DNA of 29,733 bases from Butyricicoccus_A sp964513445 (lineage in GTDB: Bacteria > Bacillota > Clostridia > Oscillospirales > Butyricicoccaceae), in assembly GCA_964513445.1 (NCBI GenBank), contig CAZEMM010000021.1, positions 1 to 29,733 on the forward strand, given 5' to 3'. Position 1 is the first letter of the stretch, and every line of letters begins with the position of its first letter. Below, in pieces: positions 15,148 to 22,591 of the stretch. A program made the translations under genes and the position numbers. Under the pieces are notes generated by a model. That model made no database searches, was not told where the DNA came from, and worked only from the letters and a program-made list of their open reading frames with translations.

Positions 15148-15183
15148 TTTCAGGTTAAAAGTCAATACTCTATTTCAGGTTAA
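15148..15183 (+). promoter_or_regulatory. Tandem TTTCAGGTTAA sites, putative operator of XRE gene 2
   Basis: TTTCAGGTTAA occurs at 15148-15158 and 15173-15183, 25 bp apart (about two and a half helix turns), each preceded or followed by a variant of ATACTCTAT. They lie immediately upstream of XRE gene 2. A longer identical stretch TCTGTTTCAGGTT occurs here (15144-15156) and upstream of the Clp ATPase gene (17807-17819). Confidence 0.55.
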
Positions 15184-15209
15184 TGCATACTCTATACGAG
15201 GTGATTGCA

Positions 15210-15422
15210 ATGTACCCACGTATCAGAGGACTGCGGGAGGATCATGACCTGAATCAGACACAAGTCGCGCACATGCTTTCGATGTCCCAGACGGGATATT
15301 CCAAATATGAAACAGGCGAAAATGATATTCCCACTGCCGTACTTATCAAATTGGCCGCGTTTTATGACACAAGCATTGATTATCTGCTCGGACAGACGGA
15401 TGAGATCAAACGATACGGATGA
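15210..15422 (+). CDS. XRE-family helix-turn-helix regulator 2
   Basis: A 70-aa protein that is essentially a single HTH_3 domain: IRGLREDHDLNQTQVAHMLSMSQTGYSKYETG, then DIPTAVLIKLAAFYDTSIDYLLG. ATG 15210 is preceded by GAGGTG at 15199-15204; an in-frame ATG at 15183 overlaps the putative operator and has no ribosome binding site. It lies between the two copies of the 30-bp repeat and downstream of tandem operator-like sites, so autoregulation is likely. The target beyond itself is unknown; the Clp ATPase gene is a candidate because of a shared upstream sequence. Confidence 0.88.
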   Translation: MYPRIRGLREDHDLNQTQVAHMLSMSQTGYSKYETGENDIPTAVLIKLAAFYDTSIDYLLGQTDEIKRYG

Positions 15423-15426
15423 GAAA

Positions 15427-15456
15427 ACGGCTGTTGGCTGCGCATGTGGCTGACAG
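15427..15456 (+). repeat. 30-bp direct repeat, copy 2 (hairpin with T-rich tail)
   Basis: Copy 2 of the repeat, starting 4 nt after the stop of XRE gene 2. The hairpin is followed by TCTTTTCTTTTG, so this copy should be a working intrinsic terminator. Confidence 0.85.
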
Positions 15457-15488
15457 TCTTTTCTTTTGTGCAAAGACAGGCAGGGAGA

Positions 15489-15503
15489 GGGCGCAGTGCG
15501 CCC
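15489..15503 (-). terminator. Possible terminator hairpin of the Clp ATPase gene
   Basis: The palindrome GGGCGCAGTGCGCCC lies 25 nt after the Clp ATPase stop on the - strand, without a T-run. Only weak evidence for termination. Confidence 0.3.
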
Positions 15504-15527
15504 GCCCAAGACATTCCCCATTCCATA

Positions 15528-17744
15528 TCATGCTGGTGCCTTGCTCCCCGGCAGCACGCAATCCTGCGCCTCCACCACGACCGCGCCGTCGCGCACCGCA
15601 ATGCGAATGCATCCGCCGCCATCGCCGGACAGCAGCAGTCCTGCCAGCGGGTCGGTTACCTGTCTGGCAACGGCATCACGCACCGCACGCGCGCCCCGCT
15701 TGCGGTCAACCACGCCCAGCTGACGCTCTACCGCTTTGTCCCACAATAGCTGTGTTCCGCGCGACGAGCAGCGCTGCGCCAGCCGCGTCAGCTCCATACC
15801 CGCAATGCGCGCGCAGTCTGCCGCCGCCAGCGGTACAAACGGCACGATCTCATCCAGCCGCGCGACAAGCTCCGGCCGCAGCACACGCCGCACCTCGTCC
15901 TCTACATTCGCTTGTACCGCCGCATCGCTGCCAAAGCCAAGCGGACGCGCGCCCGTCCCGCTGCCCAAATTGGACGTCATGGCGATGACCGCATGGCGAA
16001 AATCCGCGCTTTTGCCCTCCGCATCGGTCAGACATCCGTCCTCAAGCAGTCGCAGCAGCAGACGCAGCACATCCGGATGTGCCTTTTCCACCTCGTCAAA
16101 CAGCACGACCGAACGCGGACGGCGGCGAATGCGTTCGGTCAGCTGACCGCCCTCTCCATAGCCCTTGTAGCCGGGCGGCGCGCCGATCAGACGCGCGACA
16201 TCATGCGGCTGCTGGTATTCCGACAGATCGAGCCGAATCAGCCCGTCCCGTCCAAACAACGCATGTGCCAGCGCGGTACAGACTGACGTCTTGCCGACGC
16301 CCGTCGGGCCGGTCAGCAGCAGACAGGCGACGGGTCTTGCCACATCCCGCAGCCCTGCGCCGCCGCGCCGCACCGCACGGCAAATCGTCTGCACCGCCTG
16401 CTGTTGTCCGATGACCGTCTCAGCCAGAATGCGCTCCAAATGCAGCAGCCGTTTGGCCTCGTCTCCCGATATGCTGTCGGTAAACCCGCTGATACGCTGC
16501 GCCGTCTGCGCAATATCGCCCGCGCACACAATCCGCCGGTTCGACAGATGCACCGCCGCGCATGCTTCGTCCAATAGATCGATCGCTTTGTCCGGCAGAT
16601 GCCGCTCCGGCGAAATGCGCACGGAGATGCGTACGGCCGCGCACAGCGCATCCGGCTCGATCTGTACGCCGTGATGCTGCTCATAACGCGGCGCAAGCCC
16701 TCGCAGGATGGCCTCTGCTCCCTGCTCTGTCGGCTCCGGCACATCGATGCGCTGGAACCGCCGCTCCAGCGCCGCGTCCTTTTCTATCGTCTTGTGATAT
16801 TCCTCTATCGTCGTCGTGCCGATCAGCCGGATCTCTCCGCGCGCCAACGCGGGCTTGAGCAGATTAGACGCATCAATTGCGCCCTCTGCTGAGCCTGCGC
16901 CCACCAATGTGTGTACCTCGTCAATAAAGGCGATGATATCGCGCGAAGCGGACAGCTCCTTGACAATGGAGCGCAGCCTCTCTTCGAATTCGCCTCGGTA
17001 TTTTGTACCGGAGATCAGGCTTGCCATATCCAGCGACAGTAGCCGCGCGCCCTTCAGCTCATCCGGCACCTGTCCATTTACAATCGCAAGTGCCAACGCC
17101 TCCGCAACCGCCGTCTTGCCGACGCCCGGGTCGCCGAGCAGCACGGGATTGTTTTTGGTGCGCCGCTGTAAAATTGTAATCAACCGCATCAGCTCGTCCT
17201 CCCGCCCGATCACCGGATCGAGCTTGCCTACGCGCGCCAGCTCGGTCAGATCCGTGGCATAGCGCTCGAGCGCGGAGGAGGCGGACAGCCGTGTCGCCGC
17301 CTTCCAGCTCGTCGTCTCTCTCGCCGCTCGGCTTCCGGTCTGTCGCTCCAGCGCGGGGATATCCGCCTGCATGCGCTCCATCACGCGCCGTGCCGTACAC
17401 GAGGGACAGCTGAGCAACGCGCACAGCAGATGCCCCTCCCCGATCTTTCCACGTCCCGCCGTGCGTGCCGCCTGTTCCAATACCTGCGAAAGATGCCGGC
17501 TCACATGCTCGGGGTGCCGCACCGGAAAGGACTGTCCGGTCAGCCGTGCCGTATGATAGACACACCGCCACGTACTGATGCCGGCCTGCCGCAGCAGGTG
17601 GCCCGCCGCTGTATTGCGCCGCGCGGTGAGCGCCATAAGCAAATGCTCTGTTCCGACTATATGCTTGCCCAGCCAACCGGCGCGCCGCTCAGAAAGCGCC
17701 ATTGTGCGCTGCGCTTCTTCGTCAAATACTCCCTGAAATTTCAT
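15528..17744 (-). CDS. Clp-type AAA+ unfoldase (ClpA/ClpC-like) without a middle domain
   Basis: ATP-driven unfoldase that feeds substrates to ClpP. The 738-aa product has a divergent double Clp N-domain (1-140; the first repeat FDEEAQRTMALSERR and GTEHLLMAL is clear). D1 carries Walker A GDPGVGKT (204-211), Walker B IAFIDE (271-276), pore loop KYRGEFE and arginine-finger region ALERRF. D2 carries Walker A GPTGVGKT (479-486) and Walker B VVLFDE (546-551). The LGF loop (ARPLGFGSD) suggests ClpP docking. Between D1 and D2 there are only about 30 residues, so the coiled-coil M/UVR domain of true ClpC is missing, which makes it ClpA-like in layout. The D2 pore loop reads GYKGYGEGGQL instead of the usual GYVG, putting a lysine at a normally hydrophobic position. 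No mcsA/mcsB/ctsR neighbours. ATG 17744 follows GAGGGAGAAGC. Confidence 0.92.
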   Translation of the reverse strand: MKFQGVFDEEAQRTMALSERRAGWLGKHIVGTEHLLMALTARRNTAAGHLLRQAGISTWRCVYHTARLTGQSFPVRHPEHVSRHLSQVLEQAARTAGRGKIGEGHLLCALLSCPSCTARRVMERMQADIPALERQTGSRAARETTSWKAATRLSASSALERYATDLTELARVGKLDPVIGREDELMRLITILQRRTKNNPVLLGDPGVGKTAVAEALALAIVNGQVPDELKGARLLSLDMASLISGTKYRGEFEERLRSIVKELSASRDIIAFIDEVHTLVGAGSAEGAIDASNLLKPALARGEIRLIGTTTIEEYHKTIEKDAALERRFQRIDVPEPTEQGAEAILRGLAPRYEQHHGVQIEPDALCAAVRISVRISPERHLPDKAIDLLDEACAAVHLSNRRIVCAGDIAQTAQRISGFTDSISGDEAKRLLHLERILAETVIGQQQAVQTICRAVRRGGAGLRDVARPVACLLLTGPTGVGKTSVCTALAHALFGRDGLIRLDLSEYQQPHDVARLIGAPPGYKGYGEGGQLTERIRRRPRSVVLFDEVEKAHPDVLRLLLRLLEDGCLTDAEGKSADFRHAVIAMTSNLGSGTGARPLGFGSDAAVQANVEDEVRRVLRPELVARLDEIVPFVPLAAADCARIAGMELTRLAQRCSSRGTQLLWDKAVERQLGVVDRKRGARAVRDAVARQVTDPLAGLLLSGDGGGCIRIAVRDGAVVVEAQDCVLPGSKAPA

Positions 17745-17849
17745 GCTTCTCCCTCACTTTCCAAGGCTCCTTTTTCATCTTTACCCGTTTGTTCCAATTT
17801 TAGACGTCTGTTTCAGGTTTTCTTTTTTTTGTAAGATGGAAAAATGTAG

Positions 17850-17877
17850 TTGTATTTTTTCTATTTTGTGTTACAAT
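17850..17877 (+). promoter_or_regulatory. Promoter of the ferredoxin gene
   Basis: TTGTAT (17850-17855), 16-bp T-rich spacer, TACAAT (17872-17877); the start codon is 31 bp downstream. Confidence 0.7.
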
Positions 17878-17907
17878 AGAATTATTCTAAACAGGAGGTG
17901 CTACTCT

Positions 17908-18078
17908 ATGGCTTATCAGATCAGTGATGCTTGCATCAGCTGTGGTTCTTGCGCCGGCGAATGTCCAGTAGGCGCAATCTCCCAGGGTGACGCTACTTAT
18001 GAGATCGACGCAGGCGCTTGCATCGATTGCGGTTCTTGCGCAGGTCAGTGCCCGGTTGGCGCTATTGCACAGGCATAA
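17908..18078 (+). CDS. Clostridial-type 2[4Fe-4S] ferredoxin
   Basis: A 56-aa electron carrier for anaerobic metabolism. ATG 17908 follows a full AGGAGGTG at 7 nt. Two near-identical halves each carry CxxCGxCxxxCP: CISCGSCAGECPVGAI (residues 9-24) and CIDCGSCAGQCPVGAI (38-53), eight cysteines for two [4Fe-4S] clusters. The length is typical. It is a single-gene unit with its own promoter and a strong terminator, as expected for a highly expressed protein, and its coding sequence uses more A/T-ending codons than its neighbours. The redox partner cannot be told from context. Confidence 0.97.
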   Translation: MAYQISDACISCGSCAGECPVGAISQGDATYEIDAGACIDCGSCAGQCPVGAIAQA

Positions 18079-18099
18079 TGAAACAACTTGCTTCTGCTT

Positions 18100-18129
18100 G
18101 AAGAACCCGACTGCAATGTCGGGTTCTTC
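18100..18129 (+). terminator. Intrinsic terminator of the ferredoxin gene
   Basis: Perfect 12-bp stem GAAGAACCCGAC / GTCGGGTTCTTC with a 6-nt loop, followed by TCTTTTGCCTTTTTG. The remaining stretch 18130-18327 is A/T-rich and I see no gene in it. Confidence 0.92.
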
Positions 18130-18327
18130 TCTTTTGCCTTTTTGCTCTTCTGCTCGAGTTTGTTTCAATTCCGTTTCATTTTTATTATTTTGTATTTTTG
18201 CTGTTATACACGCGTTTTGCGTCGTTTTTTGTGCGCTTTGCGGCATAATAAAACGATATGGTGTTCCATCTGTTCAATATTCCTGTCCGCTTGAGAAATG
18301 GGCGGGGAAATATGGTCGTTTTTTACC

Positions 18328-18356
18328 TTGTTTTTTGACCGGAAAAACTGTATAAT
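18328..18356 (+). promoter_or_regulatory. Promoter of the antiporter gene
   Basis: TTGTTT (18328-18333), 17-bp spacer, perfect TATAAT (18351-18356). Confidence 0.7.
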
Positions 18357-18374
18357 ACCAACGCAATTAACAGA

Positions 18375-18440
18375 GGGGGGAGCGGACGTCCCCTGCCGCA
18401 TGGCAGGCTGTCAAACCGCTTGTCTGCATATTATTTTTTT
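18375..18440 (+). promoter_or_regulatory. Structured leader of the antiporter mRNA, possible attenuator or ion-sensing RNA
   Basis: The 100-nt leader holds GGGGA/TCCCC and CTGCC/GGCAG hairpins. It also has two alternative long-range pairings that compete for the same bases: AGCGG (18381-18385) with CCGCT (18416-18420), or GCGGAC (18382-18387) with GTCTGC (18422-18427, one G-U). The second is followed by ATATTATTTTTTT, so it could end transcription. A switch is plausible but unproven, and I cannot match it by eye to a known riboswitch. Confidence 0.45.
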
Positions 18441-18464
18441 ACCAAATAAAGAGGGTGTATTTTT

Positions 18465-19667
18465 ATGGAATCGTATAGTTTTCTTCTGATTTTGGCCATC
18501 ATCCTGCCGTCCACGAAGGTGCTTGGTCTGGCCTCCGGCAAGGTCAAAATGCCGCAGGTTGTCGGCGCATTGATCGCCGGCTTAGTTCTTGGCCCTTCCG
18601 TGCTCAATCTTGTCATCGAGGATAACTTCCTCGCCGTCATCTCCGAGCTTGGCGTCATCCTGCTGATGTTCTCCGCCGGCCTGGAAACCGATCTGAAGGA
18701 GCTGAAAAAGACCGGCGTTGCGTCGTTCGTCATCGCATTGGCAGGTGTGATTGTTCCGCTTATCGGCGGCGCTGCGCTGTATATGGCGTTCTTCTACGAC
18801 GCGACTGACCCGCAGTCGTTCCTCAAGGCGATCTTCGTAGGCGTCATTCTGACCGCCACCTCCGTCAGCATCACGGTTGAGACGCTGCGTGAGCTGGGCA
18901 AGCTCAAGGGCAAGGTCGGCACCGCCATTCTGGGCGCGGCTGTCATCGACGATATTTTGGGCATCATTGTGCTCACCATCGTCACCAGCATCACTGACCC
19001 GAGCGTGCAGATCAGTATCGTCTTGCTCAAGATCGTGCTGTTCTTCGTCTTTATCGGCGTCGTGGGCGTGCTTGCCTATCTGTATTTCAAGCATCTCGGC
19101 AAGGTCTTTGAGGCGCATATGCACCGCCGCGTGGCGATCTACGCGCTGGCTTTCTGCTTTCTGCTGTCGTACTGCGCGGAACGCTTTTTCGGCGTCGCGG
19201 ATATCACAGGCGCATATTTTGCCGGCCTGCTGCTGTGCAACCTGTATAACGTGCGCAAATTTGTCAACCGCAAGGTCGAGGTCATGTCCTACATGCTGTT
19301 TGCCCCGATGTTTTTCGCAAGCGTTGGCATTAAGACCGACCTGCGCGGCCTGACGCCCGCACTGCTGGTATTTGCGTTGCTGCTGCTGGTTGTAGCCATC
19401 CTGTCCAAGATTTTTGGCTGTGCGCTGGGCGCAAAGCTTTGCCGTTTTTCCGGCTATGAATCTCTGTGCGTCGGCGTCGGCATGGTATCGCGCGGCGAGG
19501 TCGCGCTGATCGTTGCACAGAAGGGCGCGGCTGCCGGACTGGTCGACAACACACTATTTGCTCCGGTCATTCTCGTTGTCATTGTCACAACGCTGATTAC
19601 CCCCATCCTGCTCAAGCTGGTCATGGGCGGCAAGCAGCCAAAGGACGCGACGAGCGTATCCCCATAA
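18465..19667 (+). CDS. Monovalent cation:proton antiporter, CPA2 type (Na_H_Exchanger family)
   Basis: Integral membrane antiporter that exchanges Na+ or K+ for protons. The 400-aa protein has about 12-13 hydrophobic helices with no cytosolic TrkA/RCK domain, so it is the transport core only. Family motifs: LASGKVKMPQVVGALIAGLVLGPS near the N-terminus, ISELGVILLMFSAGLETDL (60-77), TATSVSIT (130-137) and the ion-binding AVIDDILG with D162 and D163. The DD pair suggests an electrogenic type. ATG 18465 follows AGAGGGTG. It is transcribed alone from its own promoter with a structured leader. Which ion it carries cannot be read from sequence. Confidence 0.93.
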   Translation: MESYSFLLILAIILPSTKVLGLASGKVKMPQVVGALIAGLVLGPSVLNLVIEDNFLAVISELGVILLMFSAGLETDLKELKKTGVASFVIALAGVIVPLIGGAALYMAFFYDATDPQSFLKAIFVGVILTATSVSITVETLRELGKLKGKVGTAILGAAVIDDILGIIVLTIVTSITDPSVQISIVLLKIVLFFVFIGVVGVLAYLYFKHLGKVFEAHMHRRVAIYALAFCFLLSYCAERFFGVADITGAYFAGLLLCNLYNVRKFVNRKVEVMSYMLFAPMFFASVGIKTDLRGLTPALLVFALLLLVVAILSKIFGCALGAKLCRFSGYESLCVGVGMVSRGEVALIVAQKGAAAGLVDNTLFAPVILVVIVTTLITPILLKLVMGGKQPKDATSVSP

Positions 19668-19674
19668 ATAGCAC

Positions 19675-19710
19675 ATCCCGCAGAAGTGCCAGCTCCTGCG
19701 GGATTTTTTT
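19675..19710 (+). terminator. Intrinsic terminator of the antiporter gene
   Basis: ATCCCGCAG pairs with CTGCGGGAT, 12-nt loop, followed by seven T (19704-19710). On the other strand no T-run follows, so the phage cassette has no obvious terminator of its own here. Confidence 0.92.
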
Positions 19711-19724
19711 CGCTGTTTTTACTG

Positions 19725-20381
19725 TTACAGCAGCGCCTTCCAGCGCTCCAGCGCCAATCTGGCGTTGTTGTATTCGCTGCTGGCTGTGCGCGTGCCGGCG
19801 GGAACGCCCAGCACGCTTGCATCCGCCGGCAGCACGACGCCATAGGTCTGCCACCGCTGCATTGCCTGCTCATACGCGGTCTTATTGACCTTGTAGGCGT
19901 ATTCGCGGTCGGCCTGCGCGGCGTCGCGGTCAGCGTTGTACTGATTGATGGTCGCCTGCGCGCGCTGCAGCTGGATGTCCGACAGACCGTTCTGATACTC
20001 CTGATAGGCCTGTGACAGCTCTGTGCTGCTGGTCTGTCTGGCAGCCTGCTCCTGCTTCATGCGCGAGAGCGCAAGCTGGTTGAGATTGCCGCGCAGCTTG
20101 TTATCCGCCGCGATGCGCGACGTCTCGGTATAGCCGGACGTCGCCTGCGCATGCGCGCTGCCGCTGCTCAGACCTGCCGCCGCCAGCTTTTCCTCCGTAC
20201 CCAGCGCGGAAATGCGCGACGCGGCCTGCGCCTGCGTGACGCTACTGCGATAGGACGAGCGGATATCGCTGAGATTGCTCTGCAGGCGATCCATGCTGTC
20301 CTGTCTGGCCTGCTCCAGCGCATTGATGCGGCTACCCTCCGCCGCGCTGTACAGGTCCTCAATGTTGAGTGATGATGCCAT
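19725..20381 (-). CDS. Coiled-coil phage protein, possible DNA-ejection (internal virion) protein
   Basis: A 218-aa Ala/Gln/Ser-rich protein that is almost entirely helical: repeated heptad-like stretches from EQARQDSMDRLQSNLSDIRS to RAQATINQYNADRDAAQADRE, with a Gly/Ser-rich break (AAAGLSSGSAHAQATSG) near residue 70 and a short non-helical tail. It is the last gene of the phage cassette, 10 nt after the gp10-like gene, with GGAGG before ATG 20381. In P22-like phages this position is followed by tail needle and ejection proteins (gp7, gp20, gp16), which are similarly Ala-rich and helical. The ejection role is inference from position and composition; it could also be a tail fibre adaptor. No recognised domain. 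Confidence 0.72.
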   Translation of the reverse strand: MASSLNIEDLYSAAEGSRINALEQARQDSMDRLQSNLSDIRSSYRSSVTQAQAASRISALGTEEKLAAAGLSSGSAHAQATSGYTETSRIAADNKLRGNLNQLALSRMKQEQAARQTSSTELSQAYQEYQNGLSDIQLQRAQATINQYNADRDAAQADREYAYKVNKTAYEQAMQRWQTYGVVLPADASVLGVPAGTRTASSEYNNARLALERWKALL

Positions 20382-20391
20382 TGCTTCCTCC

Positions 20392-22161
20392 TTATCTCTG
20401 GCGAATATCCGTGCGCACCTGATAGCGGATGATTAGCCCCAGCAGTCCGAACGGCTCGCGTTCCCGCGCATTACGGATGACAAGCTGGAGCAGCTGGGCG
20501 CGCCGGACGCGCCGCCGCACCGGAACCGGCACCGAAGCCGCGATCGAGCGGAAGGAAAAGCGGGAAAAGTCCACTCGGTCAAACGAGAACTGCGAAAACG
20601 AGATGGAATGCACCGGTCCGTACCATTTTTCCGTCCGCAGCGCGATATCCGCGCCGGAATAGCCAAACGGCATGAGCGACAGCTGGCAGGACAAAATCGT
20701 CTTGCTTTTGTTCCACACGCCGAGCGGGGAAAACGCCGTCGTCCAATACGCAGCAATCGGCGCGCCGTCGTCGAAATAGGCGTCCGCATCCGTTTCGCGG
20801 CAGAATACGCATACGCGCCCGTCCGCCGTGCCGAACCACAGCCGGTCGTTATCTCCGTCCGCCAAAAAGCAGTTGGCGGGGATGTTTTCCCAATAATACC
20901 ACTCCGGCACGCTGTTTTCCGTCTGCCTGCTGTCCGCCACATAGCAATGCGAACCGACGGCGAGATAATATTTGCCGTTCCACACGCATGCTATCGCCTC
21001 TGACAGCGGCTCCTCACACAGGCGCGGGTCGATGCGCTGCGAGACGGAATGCACGACGCGGTAATCGGTGACAAACGTACCGAAAATACCCATGACGCCC
21101 TGCGGCGACAGGTAATACGGCGTGCCGTCCAGCACCCCGCAGGCATACCGGCTGACCGCGCCCTGCCGCAGCGGATAGCTCGGCCTGTCGTCTTCATCCA
21201 GCTCAAAGGTGCGCAGATATTGCTTTGCGTCCTGTCCGTCGGATTTGAGCACGACCTGCGTATCATATTGGCGCACATAGCCCATGATCTCCGACGCGTC
21301 CGTACCGATGCGCGTATAGCCGGTGTCGGGGAAATACGTCGGATCATACAGGCCGGACTGCCAGTCGCAATTCGGCTTGTCTGGATTGCCGGAGACGAAC
21401 ACACGCGTATCGTTTTTGCCGCCGTACATACCGCAAATGCGGCATTTGTCGATGCTGTCGCCCGACACGGTCTTGGCAAAGGCGATGGTCACGTTGGCAA
21501 GCCCACCCGCGTCCGGCGGCGCGGTCTGAAACGTCACCTCGCCGGTGATCTCATTGACCACCTCGATCTCATAGTCGCTGCATGTGACGCTGCCCGGGTC
21601 GACCTCCAGTGCGTCCAGTTGAAATACCCTGCTGGTGCCGTCGCCGACAAATGTGTTGATGCGCTTGGGTGTCAATAGATTGACCGCCTCCAGGCTCGTG
21701 CCGCCGCCTTCCGGCGGACTGCTGATGGTCGTCGTCGGGACGTAGGCATTGTCGCGCACCGGACGCACACGCGCGCCGTCATACACCAGATAGGTACGGC
21801 CATCCAGCAGCCACAGCTTGTTGTTCATCAGAAAGGACACGGATTTTTCCTCGTTCATCGCCTCATACAGCAGCGTCGGCTCGGCCGCCGTATTCAGCCG
21901 CCACAGCTTGGTTCCGGCGTGGCACAGCACGTCGTCTCCCAGCCGGTGCAGGCCGTAGATCACGCCGTCAAACCGGCGGACACACCGATATCCCGTGCGC
22001 TTGACCGGAAAAAACGTGTCGTTTGCGATCATGTTGCGCGCGTCCGGCGAGTGTGCCCAGTCCACCTTGGTCGGGTGGGAGGCGAAATCCACGCCCGCGA
22101 AGCGTTCGACCGTGATCTCCTGAATTTCATCCGGCTGCGGGAACTGATAGGCGTCGCTCAT
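20392..22161 (-). CDS. P22 gp10-like packaged-DNA stabilisation / tail nozzle protein
   Basis: A 589-aa protein built from repeated beta strands, as in the beta-propeller tail nozzle proteins of short-tailed phages. It begins with ITVERFAGVDFASHPTKVDWAHSPDARNM, a pattern (G-x-D ... S-P-D-A-x-N-M) common to these proteins. Repeats such as VYDGARVRPVRDN, KNDTRVFVSGNPDKPNCDWQS, YDPTYFPDTGYTRIG and DNDRLWFGTADGRVCVF look like propeller blades. ATG 22161 overlaps the stop of the preceding gene by 4 nt (ATGA), so they are translationally coupled. Assignment rests on the repeat pattern and on the gene order TerL-portal-scaffold-coat-adaptor-nozzle. The frame is intact and of typical family size, roughly 470-600 aa. 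Confidence 0.75.
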   Translation of the reverse strand: MSDAYQFPQPDEIQEITVERFAGVDFASHPTKVDWAHSPDARNMIANDTFFPVKRTGYRCVRRFDGVIYGLHRLGDDVLCHAGTKLWRLNTAAEPTLLYEAMNEEKSVSFLMNNKLWLLDGRTYLVYDGARVRPVRDNAYVPTTTISSPPEGGGTSLEAVNLLTPKRINTFVGDGTSRVFQLDALEVDPGSVTCSDYEIEVVNEITGEVTFQTAPPDAGGLANVTIAFAKTVSGDSIDKCRICGMYGGKNDTRVFVSGNPDKPNCDWQSGLYDPTYFPDTGYTRIGTDASEIMGYVRQYDTQVVLKSDGQDAKQYLRTFELDEDDRPSYPLRQGAVSRYACGVLDGTPYYLSPQGVMGIFGTFVTDYRVVHSVSQRIDPRLCEEPLSEAIACVWNGKYYLAVGSHCYVADSRQTENSVPEWYYWENIPANCFLADGDNDRLWFGTADGRVCVFCRETDADAYFDDGAPIAAYWTTAFSPLGVWNKSKTILSCQLSLMPFGYSGADIALRTEKWYGPVHSISFSQFSFDRVDFSRFSFRSIAASVPVPVRRRVRRAQLLQLVIRNAREREPFGLLGLIIRYQVRTDIRQR

Positions 22162-22529
22162 GCAAACGTCCCCCGCAGCGAGGTCTCTTCACACGGCGCG
22201 TAGAACGCCGCGCGCCGCTCATATTCGCTGTTGAGCCAGTTAAACATCGTGCGGTCATCCTCCGCGATGAGCAGCGCCGCCAGCCCGTAGGGGAAGCACT
22301 CGCGCACCAGCATTTCCTGATACGGCACCTCTTCATCCAGCTCTCCAATGCGCGGCGCGGCGCTGTCCGGCTGCTGCACCTGCTGCCGCAGCAGCGCATT
22401 GTGCTCATACAGGCGGTCGCACAGCAGCTGATTGATACAGTCCGTCGCCAGCTCCTCGAGATAACCGACATCCTCCGTATCTATCCCAAGCAGCACAATT
22501 GCCTGATTGTATAATTCTCTGCCGGTCAT
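22158..22529 (-). CDS. Phage head-tail adaptor-like protein (P22 gp4 position)
   Basis: A 123-aa mostly helical, acidic protein. ATG 22529 follows AAAGGAGG; the longer frame to 22580 lacks a ribosome binding site. The sequence TGRELYNQAIVLLGIDTEDVGYLEELATDCINQLLCDRLYEHN, then FPYGLAALLIAEDDRTMFNWLNSEYERR resembles adaptor proteins that form a ring below the portal: an N-terminal helix, a central variable loop and a C-terminal helix with NxxYERR. Placed directly between coat and nozzle genes, as in short-tailed phages. Family assignment is moderate. Confidence 0.68.
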   Translation of the reverse strand: MTGRELYNQAIVLLGIDTEDVGYLEELATDCINQLLCDRLYEHNALLRQQVQQPDSAAPRIGELDEEVPYQEMLVRECFPYGLAALLIAEDDRTMFNWLNSEYERRAAFYAPCEETSLRGTFA

Positions 22530-22591
22530 CGGCAGGCCTCCTTTCATAGGGCGGACGAGTGGACAAATACGCCCACTCATCCGTCTGATGC

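Noticed and set aside
15092..15456. Two 30-bp repeats as a CRISPR array
   Set aside because: Only two copies 305 bp apart with a gene between them, no regular spacers and no cas genes; a duplicated hairpin explains them better.
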